DNA of 64,000 nt from Puccinellia tenuiflora (lineage: Eukaryota; Streptophyta; Magnoliopsida; Poales; Poaceae). Of the stretch, positions 23,235-34,435 are shown one piece after another. Within the stretch, counting starts at the first letter, position 1; every line of letters starts with the position of its first letter. Location: the NCBI GenBank assembly GCA_012064385.1, contig QRDG01001877.1:186001-250000 (forward strand), written 5' to 3'. Position numbers and translations under genes: made by a program. Below the pieces are notes generated by a model, which saw only the letters and a list, made by a program, of their open reading frames with translations, searched no databases and was not told the DNA's origin.

Positions 23235-25392
23235 TCAAGTTTGCGCTTGTTGGTCTCCAACCAAGTTGGGTCCTAAGAGGTTAGTCACAATAGGCTTGGC
23301 AACCCAAATGGTTCTTTTCTTGACACCACTTTGAGTTCCCACATATTTGGCAAACACATTGCCAACACTATCCTTTCTAAGAGAATAAACATCATCGATT
23401 ATTATGGGGTTGGATAGAGTACCATTAGTGCATGAAGAAGCCAAGTGACCCTTCTCACGGCATAAGTAGCAACATCGACTCTTCTCTTTCTTCTTAATAG
23501 GCTCCCCAACTTGAGGAGCAATAACTTGAGTCTTCTTAGGAGGTGGCCCTTGTTCAACACGAGGTTGAGCATGATATTGAACAATAGGCCGCTTCCCTAG
23601 TTGCTTTTCACTAAGAGGCTTCTTCTTCATTGGGCAATCCCTAACATGGTGCCCTTCAACTTTGCACTTGAAGCAAATAATCTTGTCCGAATGATTGACT
23701 TGTTCTTGGCCCTTCTTATTGCTACTCTTGGACTTGTTATTGGTATTGGAGTTGAATCCAAGTCCACTCTTGTCATTGGGGGATTTTTGCACACTCAACA
23801 TGTTGTCAAGTGTGGCCTTCCCTTTATGACGCTTCTCCACATCTTTCTTCAAAGAGGTGGCTTGTGCCTTGTGCTCTTTAGACTTCCCTACAAGGTTAGT
23901 AGCTACACAAGTACTAGTGGAAGTTGAGGCTTCATTGTTAGAGCAACTAGGCACGAAATGTAATTCAAACATATGATTTACCACTAGTGTGAGATGAAGA
24001 ATTACAAGGACTAGCACATGGCTTTATAGCATTTTTAGTAGAAGTTGTGCCATTGTCCACATGAGGCTCACTAGATATTACCTTGGTAGCGATAGCCTCA
24101 TGAACTAACTTTAGCTTATCATGAGACACTAGAAGATCCTCATGAAATCTCGAGAGATTCTCATGGCTTTCTTCCAATATCTCATAATTGCTAGTTAGCA
24201 ATTTAAGTTGAGCCCTTAGCTCAAAATTCTCCTTTAAAATGGATGCTTCACAAGAAATAGAGTTAGTAGCACAAGCATCAACATTAATAGCAATGAGAGA
24301 ACAAGTAGGAAGCCCTTTTAGCAATTGAGCTTGGAGTTGATCATGGGACTTAGTGAGATGTGCAAGAGAATCTTCCAAGGACTTGACATCCTTTTCAAAT
24401 TTCTTATTAGCCTCAAGGAGCCTAACAATTTCAACAACAAACTCATCATTTTTTATTTTAAAATCATTAGCCACTTTGAGAGCTCTATCATGGGTTTTAT
24501 TTACGTTAGACAACTCTAGAGTAAATGTCTCCTCAAGATATTTCTTGGTGGTTTGTTCTTCTTCAAGAGCTTCCTTAAGATCCGCAATCGTGTTCGCATA
24601 ACCACGTTCGCGACGAAGACTTTCATCTTCACGTGCTTCCAAATCATCTAATTCTTGCTTGTACCCAACAAAGGTAGTTATGAATTCTATGAAACTATCA
24701 TGAGCATTTTTATTATTTTGAAGAGCACGTTCAACCATTCCACTCTTATTCATAAGGTGGTCAAAACTATTATCCTCATCTTCATCATTATTTTCTTCAT
24801 CATCATTAGATTTATATAAGTAATTTTTTGAAGATATGGAATGACTGTCAATCCAAGCATGTGAAACATTTATAGTGCTAGATGTGTTTAAGTCCAAAGA
24901 TAAATCATTGCAATAAGATAGAGGTGAATTATCAACAATAAGATCACTATCATCATTACAATATTTATCACTACTCACCATTGCATTTCTTTGTAGCTTG
25001 CCACATGTAGGTGAAGTAGAAAAAGTTGAGAACTCATTACGCCCGGAGGTGGAGGGAGAACAATCATTCTCACTATCAATGTACACACCATAATTGTCTT
25101 GAAGCTTGGTCCATAGCTCATGGGCGTTCCGATAAGGAGAGATCGACAAAGCAACTGCATTTCTCAAATACATGAAAACCACTTTAGAAGCTTGAGCATC
25201 TAGATAAGAATTTTCCTCATCCTCTAAAGATAATCTTTTCGGATCCTTTGGAGGAGAAAAACCCATATCTAAAATTTGCTCTATATATGGATTAATGTCT
25301 CTAAAATAATTTAGCATGCGATTTCTCCAATCATCATAATTAGTGCCATCGAATATTAAAGAGGCATTTTGCACTAAACCACTAGACGACAT
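23235..25392 (-). pseudogene. Copia-type gag polyprotein, one frameshift
   Basis: Starts at ATG 25392 (MSSSGLVQNASLIFDGTNY), 55 bases inside the PBS. The N-terminal part has the gag helical region typical of plant Copia gag (FDGTNYDDWRNRMLNYF, ELWTKLQDNYG), followed by an acidic linker and a long coiled-coil-like segment. The frame closes with TGA near 23965 and resumes in the adjoining frame from about 23990. It continues to two zinc knuckles, CFKCKVEGHHVRDC and CYLCREKGHLASSC, and stops at 23235 (GDQQAQT). Gag packages the element RNA. No protease or pol follows. One indel separates the two halves, so this copy is probably inactive. Confidence 0.82.
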
Positions 25393-25433
25393 CTTTACTC
25401 TCTAGGCCGTGAAGCCCTATAAAGAGAGAACCG

Positions 25434-25445
25434 GCTCTGATACCA
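25434..25445 (-). other. Primer binding site, initiator Met tRNA
   Basis: GCTCTGATACCA on the + strand is TGGTATCAGAGC on the - strand, the standard PBS for plant initiator Met tRNA. It lies 2 bases from the 5' LTR end (25448) and fixes the element orientation as minus. Confidence 0.92.
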
Positions 25446-25447
25446 AT

Positions 25448-25818
25448 TGAAAGGACACGGATGTCGCCTAGAGGGGGGTGAATAGGCGATTTAAAATTAT
25501 TACGGTTAAGGCTTGAATAAATGTGGAATAAAACTAACGTTTAATTTATCAAGCCAAAACTTAAACTAGCTAGGTTTACCTATGTGCACCAACAACTTAT
25601 GCTAAGCAATATAATCAACTATGTGATAGCAAGATATATAACTTCAAACTCTATGGCTATCACAAAGTAAATAGCATAAGTAAGAAACTCGGATATAGGA
25701 ATACCGAGGCACTTGGAGACGATGATTTATCCCGAAGTTCACTTCCCAATGGAAGCTAGTCTCCGTTGGAGCGGCGCGGTGTTCACCAATGTGAAACACC
25801 GAGTAGCCTTGATATGGC
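25448..25818 (-). repeat. 5' LTR of the gag-only element, inner part
   Basis: Matches 16856-17227. It is cut at ATGGC (25814-25818) by the Tat element and continues at 39336. Confidence 0.88.
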
Positions 25819-26737
25819 TGTCGGGGGGAAGCCCCCGAGTGGGGTCAATATGGTAAAATAAGGTTGACTCGGAGTTGACCGAGTCAATGGAAACCGACAT
25901 ACCATACAGGTTTATCCGGGGTCAACCGGGTAAAGGTTAACCGACATATCCATATGTCGGATCATGTTTATTATATGTCGGAATCCCCTTTATTGTTCTT
26001 ATATGCAGGAAAGGGCGAGCCGAGTTATGGGCATGGGTGTGCTTATGCCGAATGAAGGTTATCCCGGACGGTGGACCAAGCTCCTTGAGACACGGAGTGA
26101 GACAAGGGCGACGGTGTGCCGCAAGTGGACGGGCGTGCTGTGCCTCGGCCTTGCCTCTGACGCGTGCGGCGCGGCACAGTGGCGCTAGGCCTAGGCTTGG
26201 GCGTGCTGTCTGACACAGAGGGGACCGTGGCGACCAGCGCTGCCACGGTCTGGGTATGGCGCAGCGGCGCCCGTGTCGGCCGGAGACCAAGGAGTATGGT
26301 GACAGTAGCAATGTTTTACACTGTAACCCTGGGTTTCCCTATATAAGGAGTACTAGGGGTACCTCTTAGGGGGACGGGCAACACTTCATTTGAGCCTAGA
26401 CGCTGAGCAAATACTTAGTCGTTCCTTGAAAGCTAGAGGAGAGCCTGAGAGCTGTTCCGAGACTCGGTAGAGGCTTAGATCTTGCAGTTCTTCGCATACA
26501 GCTCGAGGAGCAAGCTTGTAACCAGTTGTAATCCACATATAAATCAAGTAGCAGGCAGGAGTAGGGGTGTTATCTCCTCACGAGAGCCCCGAACCTGGGT
26601 AAATCGTGTGCGTGTGTGTGTGAGTGAGTGTGTGTTCGTGTCTGTACGCCGTGCGTGCAAGCCCTCCCCGGTACCTCCAGCGTCCAATCGGCCCCACATC
26701 AAGCCTGTATGGCATCTGTCCGTGCACCACCACGACA
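25819..26737 (+). repeat. 5' LTR of the Tat element
   Basis: 919 bp from TGTCGGGGGG to CACCACGACA. It opens with a short inverted repeat (TCGGGGG/CCCCCGA). Bases 25871-26737 align without gaps to 38464-39330. TATATAAG at 26340-26347 is the likely core promoter. Confidence 0.92.
26340..26347 (+). promoter_or_regulatory. LTR TATA box (TATATAAG)
   Basis: Well-formed TATA in TTTCCCTATATAAGGAG, about 400 bases from the LTR end, duplicated at 38933-38940 in the 3' LTR. Expected to drive genomic RNA synthesis starting about 30 bases downstream. Confidence 0.65.
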
Positions 26738-26739
26738 GT

Positions 26740-26756
26740 TGGCGCCCACCGTGGGG
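26740..26756 (+). other. Primer binding site of the Tat element
   Basis: TGGCGCCCACCGTGGGG starts 2 bases after the 5' LTR end. Its position and TGG start are those of a PBS; the sequence is common in grass gypsy elements. I do not assign the tRNA. Confidence 0.7.
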
Positions 26757-27065
26757 CCAGCAGCGGCGCTGGCTGGTGTGTTCATCCGGACGGGTTCCTT
26801 CATCGAGTCGGGTGAGCGTGTTCTCTGTGGCCTTGTCCACAGGTTCGGCTCGCTCAGCGTCGTCAGCGACAACGCCGGCTGTTTCGGCAGCAGGCCACTG
26901 CCCCGGAACGGCTGCCTCATCGAGTTCGGCTCCCTCACCGTCTACGTCGCCACCGAGGTCCCCTGTCGGTTCCCCGAAAGGGTGCAGGTTGCAGCGGATC
27001 CCCCCACTGTGTGCGCAGCTCGCGGCCGACGTATCGCCCGTCCCGTTGCTAGCTGTGCAGAGGTC

Positions 27066-30000
27066 ATGATGACTGCCCCGGTTGCTGGTACCGGGGTGGC
27101 CGAGGTCAGCACCAGAACTACCAGGACGGCGCGCCCGCCGCTGGAGAGGCCGGAGAATCGTCCGGAGCAGGCCGGTACATCTGCTGTGCCGGTGACGCCG
27201 AGTCCTCTTCAGGGCGCGATTGAGAAGCTGACAACTCCAGTGGCTCCGAGCGCAGATGTTGCTCTGACTCAGGCGGAGTTGGAGCAGCAGCGCCAGGAGA
27301 TACTCCGAGAGGCTCAGGAGGTGGCCCGGGTCAAGCAGGATTTCGACATCTCCCTCCGTGAGTACAATATCGCTCATGGTTTTACACCGGTAGCCAACCC
27401 GGTTAGTCGCATGAATGAGGTACGTGCTAGAGGTAGAGACCTCAATGCAGAGATAGCTAGAGATGGTAGGGCCAGATCTGGCAGAACTACTAGTTATGTG
27501 TCGGCAGGCCGGCCGAAGTACAGTACTCCGGGCAAGAATCTTAGAGCTGCTGAGGCTGCTATAGCTGAGTTACCTAATTTAGCCGGTGAAGCTCGTGATA
27601 GGCAGCAGGACCGAGTTAATGAGTTGGTAGCTGTAGCCAACAGACAGAATGAGGCATTCCGGAATGCAAATCCGGGTGTAGGAGGATCCGGGTACCTTTA
27701 CTCGGGTGGAGGTGCCGGAGGAGTGTCCAAGGGACAAGCCTCTTCGCCGTATGTCGGCGCAAGCCGTGGCCAGAGTGTGAACTCTGGCAAGAACAAACAG
27801 CTGCAGGCGTATGATCCGGTATATGCTGGAAAGCAGAAGGCTGCCCAAGGCAATGTCGGCCAGGGAGGCCCAGGACCCGTTCAGGGCAGACAGGAGGCCA
27901 ACCGGGTCAATCCGGCAAATCCGGGTCAGCCACCTCGGTATCCGGTACCCAATCCACCTCGTCAACAAGCGGGTGCCGGGTATGCCGAGCCGGCCGCTGA
28001 CCGGTATGATGATGGTTACTCGGCCATGGAGCGTGCTGGGTATACAAGATACAGAGATTTGGCAACCGAGGGCGTACTCGGCGCTAGGCTGGGAGCTCGC
28101 CAGCTACTGGCTCACGACGTCCGCAACAAGCTTGACATAATCTATCTGTCTGAACTGTTGGAGGAGCAAGGCCCACCGGGTCCTGCGTGCTTTGGACCCC
28201 GGATCATGAAACAGCGACCGGTGCCGAATTTCCAGCTCCCCCGGGGTGCAAAGACCTATGACGGCAGCACCAAGCCGGAGGACTGGCTGACAGACTATGT
28301 CACTGCTGTGCACATTGCCGGCGGAAGTCGCAGATGGGCAGTGCGGTATGTGCCGCAGATGCTAGAAGGACCAGCCCGAATCTGGCTGAACAATCTGGAG
28401 GAAAACAGCATTGACTGCTGGCTCGACTTCTCCGACGCTTTCGTCAGCAACTTCTCCAGCACTTACAAGAGGCCGAATCGACCTCAGCAGCTGTCCATGT
28501 GTCGGCAGAGAGAAGACGAAACAGACCGGGAATATCTGACCCGGTGGAGCACGATCCGGAACTCCTGTGAAGGAGTGATTGAGTCACAAGCCATTGCCTG
28601 GTTTGCGCAAGGATGCCGACATGGCTCCATGCTTTGGCAGAGACTCCAGAGGGAGATGCCGGCCACCTTGGCCGAGACAATGTCAATTGCTGACAGCTAT
28701 GCACTCGGTGACCCGACACAGCCCTTGCTGACCCAGGTTGATGTGGGCAGGAGATATCCTGCTCAAGACCGAGATAGATCGAGCCGGCGTAGCGATCACC
28801 CGGATAACCGAAACAAGAGAAGAGACGACCGACCGGATTACCGGTACGGGTCGGACCAGGTCGCAGCTGTCGACCAAGATCAAGCGGGTGCCGGCAGCAG
28901 CCAGCGCCAGAAGAATGAGGGTCCCTCTTGGGGCCAGAACTCGGAAGGAAGGAAGCCATGGAACGGCGAGAGGAAGCCGTGGAACGGCGAGAGAAAGCCA
29001 TGGAGTGGCGAAAGGAAGCCATGGAATGGCAACAAGAAACAGTTGGATGATCAGGAGAGGTACATCTACGAGAAGATGCTGGATGGCCCTTGCTGCTTTC
29101 ACACCAGACACCCCAGCAAACCGGCTCAACACTCGACTCGTGACTGTGACCGGCACAAGAATCAGCCAGCAGCTACTGGTCCGACACCGAGACCCGCACC
29201 TCTGACAGGTGCAAACACTCAACCCCTGAATGCACAGCCGAGACAAGAGGATGTCAACCAGGTAGCCAACAACAACAATTACAACGGCAATGCTGGCCCA
29301 AGTAGGCAGAATCAGTACCGAGAGCCCCACCAGAGTTACATGGTCTTTGTGACCGAACCCAATGACAAGCAGAGTCAGCACAGGCGTGTGATGGAGGTAA
29401 ATGCCGTTATGCCGGCGGTGCCGAAATTCATGTACTGGTCCGAGGATCAGATCAGTTGGAATGTCAAGGACCATCCCAAGGTCATGCCGAATCCCGGAGG
29501 TTATGCTCTGGTGGTGGATCCGACATTCGTCGGACCCAGCATTAATGTCAGGTTTACCCGGGTCCTTGTGGACAACGGGAGCAGCATCAATATTATGTAC
29601 CGAGATACCATGGTCAAACTCGGTATAACCGAGAACATGATGCAGCCAAGCAGAACTACCTTTCATGGTATTGTGCCGGGTGTCTCGCATGCACCTATGG
29701 GCACCGTGTGGGTCGACGTTGCCTTCGGCGACAAAAGCAATAGCAGGACCGAGAGTCTGCTGTTCGAGGTTGTGGACCTCGAAAGCCCGTATCATGCCTT
29801 ACTCGGTAGGCCAGCACTCGCCAAGTTCATGGCGTCCACGCATGTGGCTTACTTGAAGATGAAGATGCCGGGTCCGAATGGTGTCATCACTATCTCGGGT
29901 GACTACAAGCGTTCCATGGAGTGTGCCTCTGCCGGATCTATGCTGGCCGAGTCACTTGTGATCGCTGCCGAGAAGAAGAGAATCCATGAGGTGGTGGCTC

Positions 30001-30152
30001 TGGCCCAATCTGCTCAACTCGGTATACCGAGTCCGGCCAACCCACAGCAGACTGCAACCTTCCAGGCGGCGAAGGAGTCCAAGAAAGTTGGCATCGACGA
30101 GTCTAACCCGGACCACACCGTCATCATCGGTGCCGGGCTGGACAGCAAATAG
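27066..30152 (+). CDS. Tat gag-protease part of the polyprotein
   Basis: The frame is open from inside the LTR; the first in-frame ATG after the PBS is at 27066 (MMTAPVAGTGVAE). N-terminal basic/Gly-rich region, then the retrotransposon gag domain at about 28250-28690 (YDGSTKPEDWLTDYVTA, EGPARIWLNNL, FVSNFSSTYKRP, LARWS-like LTRWSTIRNSC). A four-fold 21-bp repeat follows (28950-29033), then a Cys/His segment CCFHTRHPSKPAQHSTRDC. The protease has VLVDNGSSINIMYRDTM near 29560, with DNG where related grass elements carry D-G-G or D-S/T-G, and the flap-like HALLGRPALAKF near 29800. It stops at TAG 30150-30152, and pol continues in the same frame, so this looks like one polyprotein split by a point change. 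Confidence 0.85.
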   Translation: MMTAPVAGTGVAEVSTRTTRTARPPLERPENRPEQAGTSAVPVTPSPLQGAIEKLTTPVAPSADVALTQAELEQQRQEILREAQEVARVKQDFDISLREYNIAHGFTPVANPVSRMNEVRARGRDLNAEIARDGRARSGRTTSYVSAGRPKYSTPGKNLRAAEAAIAELPNLAGEARDRQQDRVNELVAVANRQNEAFRNANPGVGGSGYLYSGGGAGGVSKGQASSPYVGASRGQSVNSGKNKQLQAYDPVYAGKQKAAQGNVGQGGPGPVQGRQEANRVNPANPGQPPRYPVPNPPRQQAGAGYAEPAADRYDDGYSAMERAGYTRYRDLATEGVLGARLGARQLLAHDVRNKLDIIYLSELLEEQGPPGPACFGPRIMKQRPVPNFQLPRGAKTYDGSTKPEDWLTDYVTAVHIAGGSRRWAVRYVPQMLEGPARIWLNNLEENSIDCWLDFSDAFVSNFSSTYKRPNRPQQLSMCRQREDETDREYLTRWSTIRNSCEGVIESQAIAWFAQGCRHGSMLWQRLQREMPATLAETMSIADSYALGDPTQPLLTQVDVGRRYPAQDRDRSSRRSDHPDNRNKRRDDRPDYRYGSDQVAAVDQDQAGAGSSQRQKNEGPSWGQNSEGRKPWNGERKPWNGERKPWSGERKPWNGNKKQLDDQERYIYEKMLDGPCCFHTRHPSKPAQHSTRDCDRHKNQPAATGPTPRPAPLTGANTQPLNAQPRQEDVNQVANNNNYNGNAGPSRQNQYREPHQSYMVFVTEPNDKQSQHRRVMEVNAVMPAVPKFMYWSEDQISWNVKDHPKVMPNPGGYALVVDPTFVGPSINVRFTRVLVDNGSSINIMYRDTMVKLGITENMMQPSRTTFHGIVPGVSHAPMGTVWVDVAFGDKSNSRTESLLFEVVDLESPYHALLGRPALAKFMASTHVAYLKMKMPGPNGVITISGDYKRSMECASAGSMLAESLVIAAEKKRIHEVVALAQSAQLGIPSPANPQQTATFQAAKESKKVGIDESNPDHTVIIGAGLDSK
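28950..29033 (+). repeat. Four 21-bp repeats in gag (RKPWNGE)
   Basis: AGGAAGCCATGGAACGGCGAG-type units, four in tandem, coding RKPWNGE, RKPWNGE, RKPWSGE and RKPWNGN between the gag domain and the Cys/His segment. Basic and aromatic; could contribute to RNA binding (inference). Confidence 0.85.
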
Positions 30153-33100
30153 GAAAGCGAGCTCATCCACTTCCTCCGTGAGAATCGGGATATCTTCGCA
30201 TGGTCCAGTCAGGACTTGCTGGGTGTTCCGAGGGAGTTGGCTGAGCATTCTCTGCATGTCAGGCCAGATGCTAGGCCTGTGAAGCAACCGACACGGCGTC
30301 TCGCCGAAGGAAGAAGGAAAGCTGTGGGTGACGAGTTAGCCAAGTTACTCGCATCAAATGCTGTGGTAGAAGTGAAGTACCCGGACTGGTTGGCTAACCC
30401 GGTCCTGGTAGAGAAGAAAAAAGATGAACCGGATGCTGCCACTGTCTGGCGCATGTGTGTCGACTACACACACCTGAACAAAGCATGTCCTAAAGATCCA
30501 TTCCCGCTGCCCCGGATCGATCAGGTGATCGACTCCACGGCCGGGTGTGAACTACTCTCCTTTGTAGATGCGTATTCTGGTTTTCACCAGATACCGCTGA
30601 ACCCAGATGATCAAATAAAGACTGCTTTTATCACCCCGTACGGGGCTTATTGCTATCGTGTTATGTGCTTTGGCTTGAGAAATGCTGGCGCAACTTATCA
30701 GCGTTGTATGCAAAAATGTCTGCATGACCAGATAGGCAAAAATGTACAGGTGTATGTCGACGACATAGTCATTAAAACTAAAGAAAAACACACATTGCTG
30801 GATGACCTTAGGGAAACATTCGCAAACCTGAGAAAATTCCTACTTAAACTTAATCCGGATAAGTGCACATTCGGTGTGCCGGCAGGAAAGTTACTCGGTT
30901 TCCTCGTGTCTAGCCGAGGTATCGAGGCAAACCCGACTAAGATCCGGGCGATAGAAAATATGAAGTTGCCGAGATGTCTCCGAGATATCCAGAAATTCAC
31001 CGGATGTCTGGCATCTCTGAGCCGTTTCCTAGGTCGGTTGGGAGAAAAGGCCTTGCCCTTATACCAACTGATGAAAAAATCAGACAGGTTCAGCTGGACT
31101 CCGCAAGCGAATGCGGCGTTTCATGAGTTAAAAGCAATGTTAGCTACTGCACCGATACTGGCTTCGCCATTACCGAGTGAGCCCATGCTGCTCTACATTG
31201 CGGCCACTAACCGAGTCGTTAGTGTCGTAATGGTGGTGGAGCGAGAAGAAGAAGGGGTTACCGTGCAGAGGCCGGTATATTATTTGAGTGAGGTGCTCTC
31301 CGCATCGAAACAAAACTACCCTCACTATCAAAAAATGACTTATGGTGTTTATATGGCAGCCAAAAAACTAAAGCATTATTTCCAGGAGCATCCCATAACC
31401 GTTGTAAGTGCGGCCCCTGTGTCGGAAATTCTTGGCAACAAGGATGCCAGTGGCCGAGTCGCCAAATGGGCTATTGAGCTTGCGGCTTATGCGCCGCAGT
31501 ATGCAAGAAGAGATACCATCAAATCTCAAGCGGTGGCCGAGTTCCTTGTGGACTGGGCCGAGATGGAGTATGAACCGTCCCTGCCGGACTCCAATTACTG
31601 GAGAATGCATTTTGACGGATCCAAGGTAAAGGATGGCCTGGGAGCTGGTGTGGTTCTCACCTCGCCAAAGCGAGATCAGCTGAAATACGTATTGCAAGTG
31701 CACTTTGCAGCATCCAACAATGTCGCCGAGTATGAAGCACTAATTCATGGACTCAAAGTGGCCAAAGAAATTGGAATCCGCCGGATCATCTGTTATGGTG
31801 ACTCGGACCTAGTGATTCAGCAAACATCAGGCAACTGGGATGCCCTAGATGCCAACATGGCGGCATACCGGTTCCATGTCCAGAAGATTTCAGGATTCTT
31901 TGATGGGTGCGAGTTCACTCACATTCGGCGGACAGATAATGAGAGTGCAGACATGTTGTCCAAGATCGGGTCATATCGGCAAGCCATCCCGCCCGGAGTA
32001 TCACTAGAGCATCTGCGCAAGCCATCAATCAAGCCTTCACCCGAGTCAGAATCGATATTCATCCCGGGTAACCCGGAGCTCGGTGTCATCCCGATGGATG
32101 TGGATGTCGGAAGCAAATTGCAGGACTCGGGGACTGCTGCGCAGGACCCGGGGACTTCCATGGAGGTCGATTACATTCAGCAAGACTCGGCGACTACGCT
32201 GGAGAATTGGAAAGCTGCTTGGCAGAACTCGGGAACTCCTTGGGAGGACTCGGGGACTCGTCAGCTGATGTCGGGCGCGGTGATGTCGGTGGATGCAATG
32301 GAAATCGACGAGCCTATATCCGGCACTCGCCCTGTCCCGACATGGGCACAACCCATCATGACATTCATGTTGGATGGTACTCTGCCGAGTGATGAGGTCT
32401 CGGCCAGACAAATTCAGAGGCGATCCAAATCCTTCACCATCATCAATCGTGAGCTGTACAAGAGAAGTGTGACCACCGTGCTTCAGCGCTGTGTCGAACC
32501 GGAAGAAGGAGAAAGAATCCTCCGAGATATTCACCAGGGAGAGTGTGGTCATCACGCCTCTTCCCGAGCTATAGTGGCTAAAGCATTCCGATATGGGTTC
32601 TACTGGCCCAGCGCTTTGCAACAAGCAGAAGATATTGTCCGGAAATGTGAAGGATGTCAGAGGTTTGCTCACAAGATTCATATGCCGGCATCAGCTCTTA
32701 AGACTATTCCTATCACTTGGCCATTTGCTGTATGGTGTCTGGATATGGTGGGACCCTTTAAGCCTGCCCGAGGTAACATGACTCACATCCTGGTGATGGT
32801 GGACAAGTTCACCAAGTGGATCGAGGTGAAGCCAATTAGAAAGTGCGATGGTCGCACAACAGTGTCATTCCTAAAGGATATTATCCTAAGGTATGGGCAC
32901 CCGCATAGCATTATCACGGATAATGGCACCAATTTCGCAGAGGGAGCCTTTGCTCGGTTTTGCCAGGAAAAGAGAATCCGGCTAGACCTGGCCTCGGTTG
33001 CGCATCCGCAGTCCAATGGACAAGTGGAAAGATCGAATGCCTTAATCTTGTCCGGCATCAAACCTCGGTTGATTGAGCCACTGTTGCGTGCTCCGGGTTG

Positions 33101-33608
33101 TTGGCTGGATGAGATCCCAGCAGTGCTGTGGAGTCTGAGGACCACGCCGAATCGCTCCACTCGCTATACGCCATTCTTCCTGGTTTATGGAGCAGAGGCA
33201 GTTCTGCCGACCGACATAGAGCATGACTCGCCAAGAGTCGCATTATATACCGAGTCTGAGGCAAGGGAAGCCCGAGAAAATGATGTCGATCTGCTCGAGG
33301 AAGCAAGAGAATTGGCATTGTCCAAATCAGCAATATATCAGCAAAATCTCCGACGCTATCATAGCCGGAAAGTAAATCCTCGCAAGTTTCGAGAAGGGGA
33401 CCTGGTCCTTAGGCTGGTACAACGCACCGCCGGAATGCACAAGTTATCGCCTCCTTGGGAAGGGCCATTTATTGTGAGCAAAGCTTTGAACAACGATGCA
33501 TATTATCTTATTGATGCCTAGGCACAGGTGAAGAACCGAATGGATAGATCCGGAGAGGAGACCAAGCGACCTTGGAATGTAGCTCTTCTTCGCCCTTTTT
33601 ACTCTTAA
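30153..33608 (+). CDS. Tat pol: RT, RNase H, archaeal-type RNase H, integrase
   Basis: Same frame as gag. RT: RMCVDYTHLNKACPKDPFPL and FVDAYSGFHQI, with catalytic YVDD at 30753-30764. The connecting RNase H-like domain reads LLYIAATNRVVSVVMV, lacking the usual first Asp, as is common for Tat. The second, archaeal-type RNase H has MHFDGSKVKDGLGAGVV (31607), NNVAEYEALIHGLK, YGDSDLVIQQ and RTDNESADMLSK. A long linker with DSGT repeats comes before integrase. Integrase has an H-H-C-C finger (HQGECGHH...CEGCQRF), catalytic Asp in CLDMVGPF and ITDNGTNF, and Glu in GQVERSN. TAG at 33519-33521 cuts off the last 28 codons, which resume in frame to RPWNVALLRPFYS and TAA 33606-33608. All catalytic residues look intact, so this is a nearly complete enzyme set with two stop codons. 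Confidence 0.88.
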
Positions 33609-33726
33609 GGACTCACTGTATGTATCTCGAAACTTTGAAATGAAATGTCGGCACTCCGAAATGAAATTCGGAGACTGCCCTGCTATGAATCTTGTGTTGT
33701 ATGCTTGTTTATCTCTGTTTCCTTTA

Positions 33727-34310
33727 TGTCGGGTGGCTTCAAAAATCGTGCTTCCATGTTTGCTAGTATTGTATGCTATGTTTTTGTGATTTTGTGACCC
33801 GAATGCCAAGAAACCCATCGAAGGTAGGCAAGGGCAGAGATTGCAAGGGATAGTAAACAAGAAAACAGACTCGGGGACTCGGTCCAAGAGCGATTCGGTT
33901 TTCTTTTGTTGTCTTTTAGTTTTGTGTCGGATGGCTCTAGACCATGTTTCAAAGTTTCGAGTATTGTATGCTATGTTTTTGTGATTTTGTGACCCGAATG
34001 CCAAGAAACCCATCGAAGGTAGGCAAGGGCAGAGATTGCAAAGGATAGTAAACAAGAAAACAAACTCGGGGACTCGGCTCAAGTGCGATTTGGCACGAGT
34101 TGTTTCGTTCCTAATTTTTACGTCGGATGATTATGAGCTTTGACTCAAAGTTCATTAGTATTGTATGCCATATGTCGGTAATCTTGTGACTCGACTGTCA
34201 AGAAACCCAAAAGAGGTAGACAAGAGCAGAGGTTGCTAAGTATGGTAAACAAGAAAACGAGCTCGGGGACTCGGTTCAGAATGATTCGGCATACTAAATA
34301 AACCATGCTA
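33727..34310 (+). repeat. Tandem array of about 197-bp units downstream of pol
   Basis: Three units starting at 33727, 33925 and 34121, each with TGTCGGRTGG..., AGTATTGTATGCTATG, GACCCGAATGCCAAGAAACC, TAAACAAGAAAAC and ACTCGGGGACTCGG. Units 1 and 2 are nearly identical over about 130 bases; unit 3 is more diverged and shorter. Arrays between pol and the 3' LTR are known in Tat elements. Confidence 0.85.
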
Positions 34311-34435
34311 AAATTGTGCAAAAGTAAAAAGAACCAAGTACCAAGCGTAAAAAGCTAAAGGTTTATGTTACATTTGCACCCGGCATTCCGGGGATTTGAC
34401 GATTTGAGTTTTTTCTAAGTTAGGGCAGCAGGATC

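Noticed and set aside
26544..27377. Long antisense ORF (277 codons) over the Tat LTR and gag start
   Set aside because: Shadow of the GC-rich gag frame; no domain, and the true antisense gene of the element is at 34436-38330.
28683..29795. 370-codon - strand ORF inside gag
   Set aside because: Lies exactly opposite the gag/protease frame, with no recognisable motif; a coding shadow.
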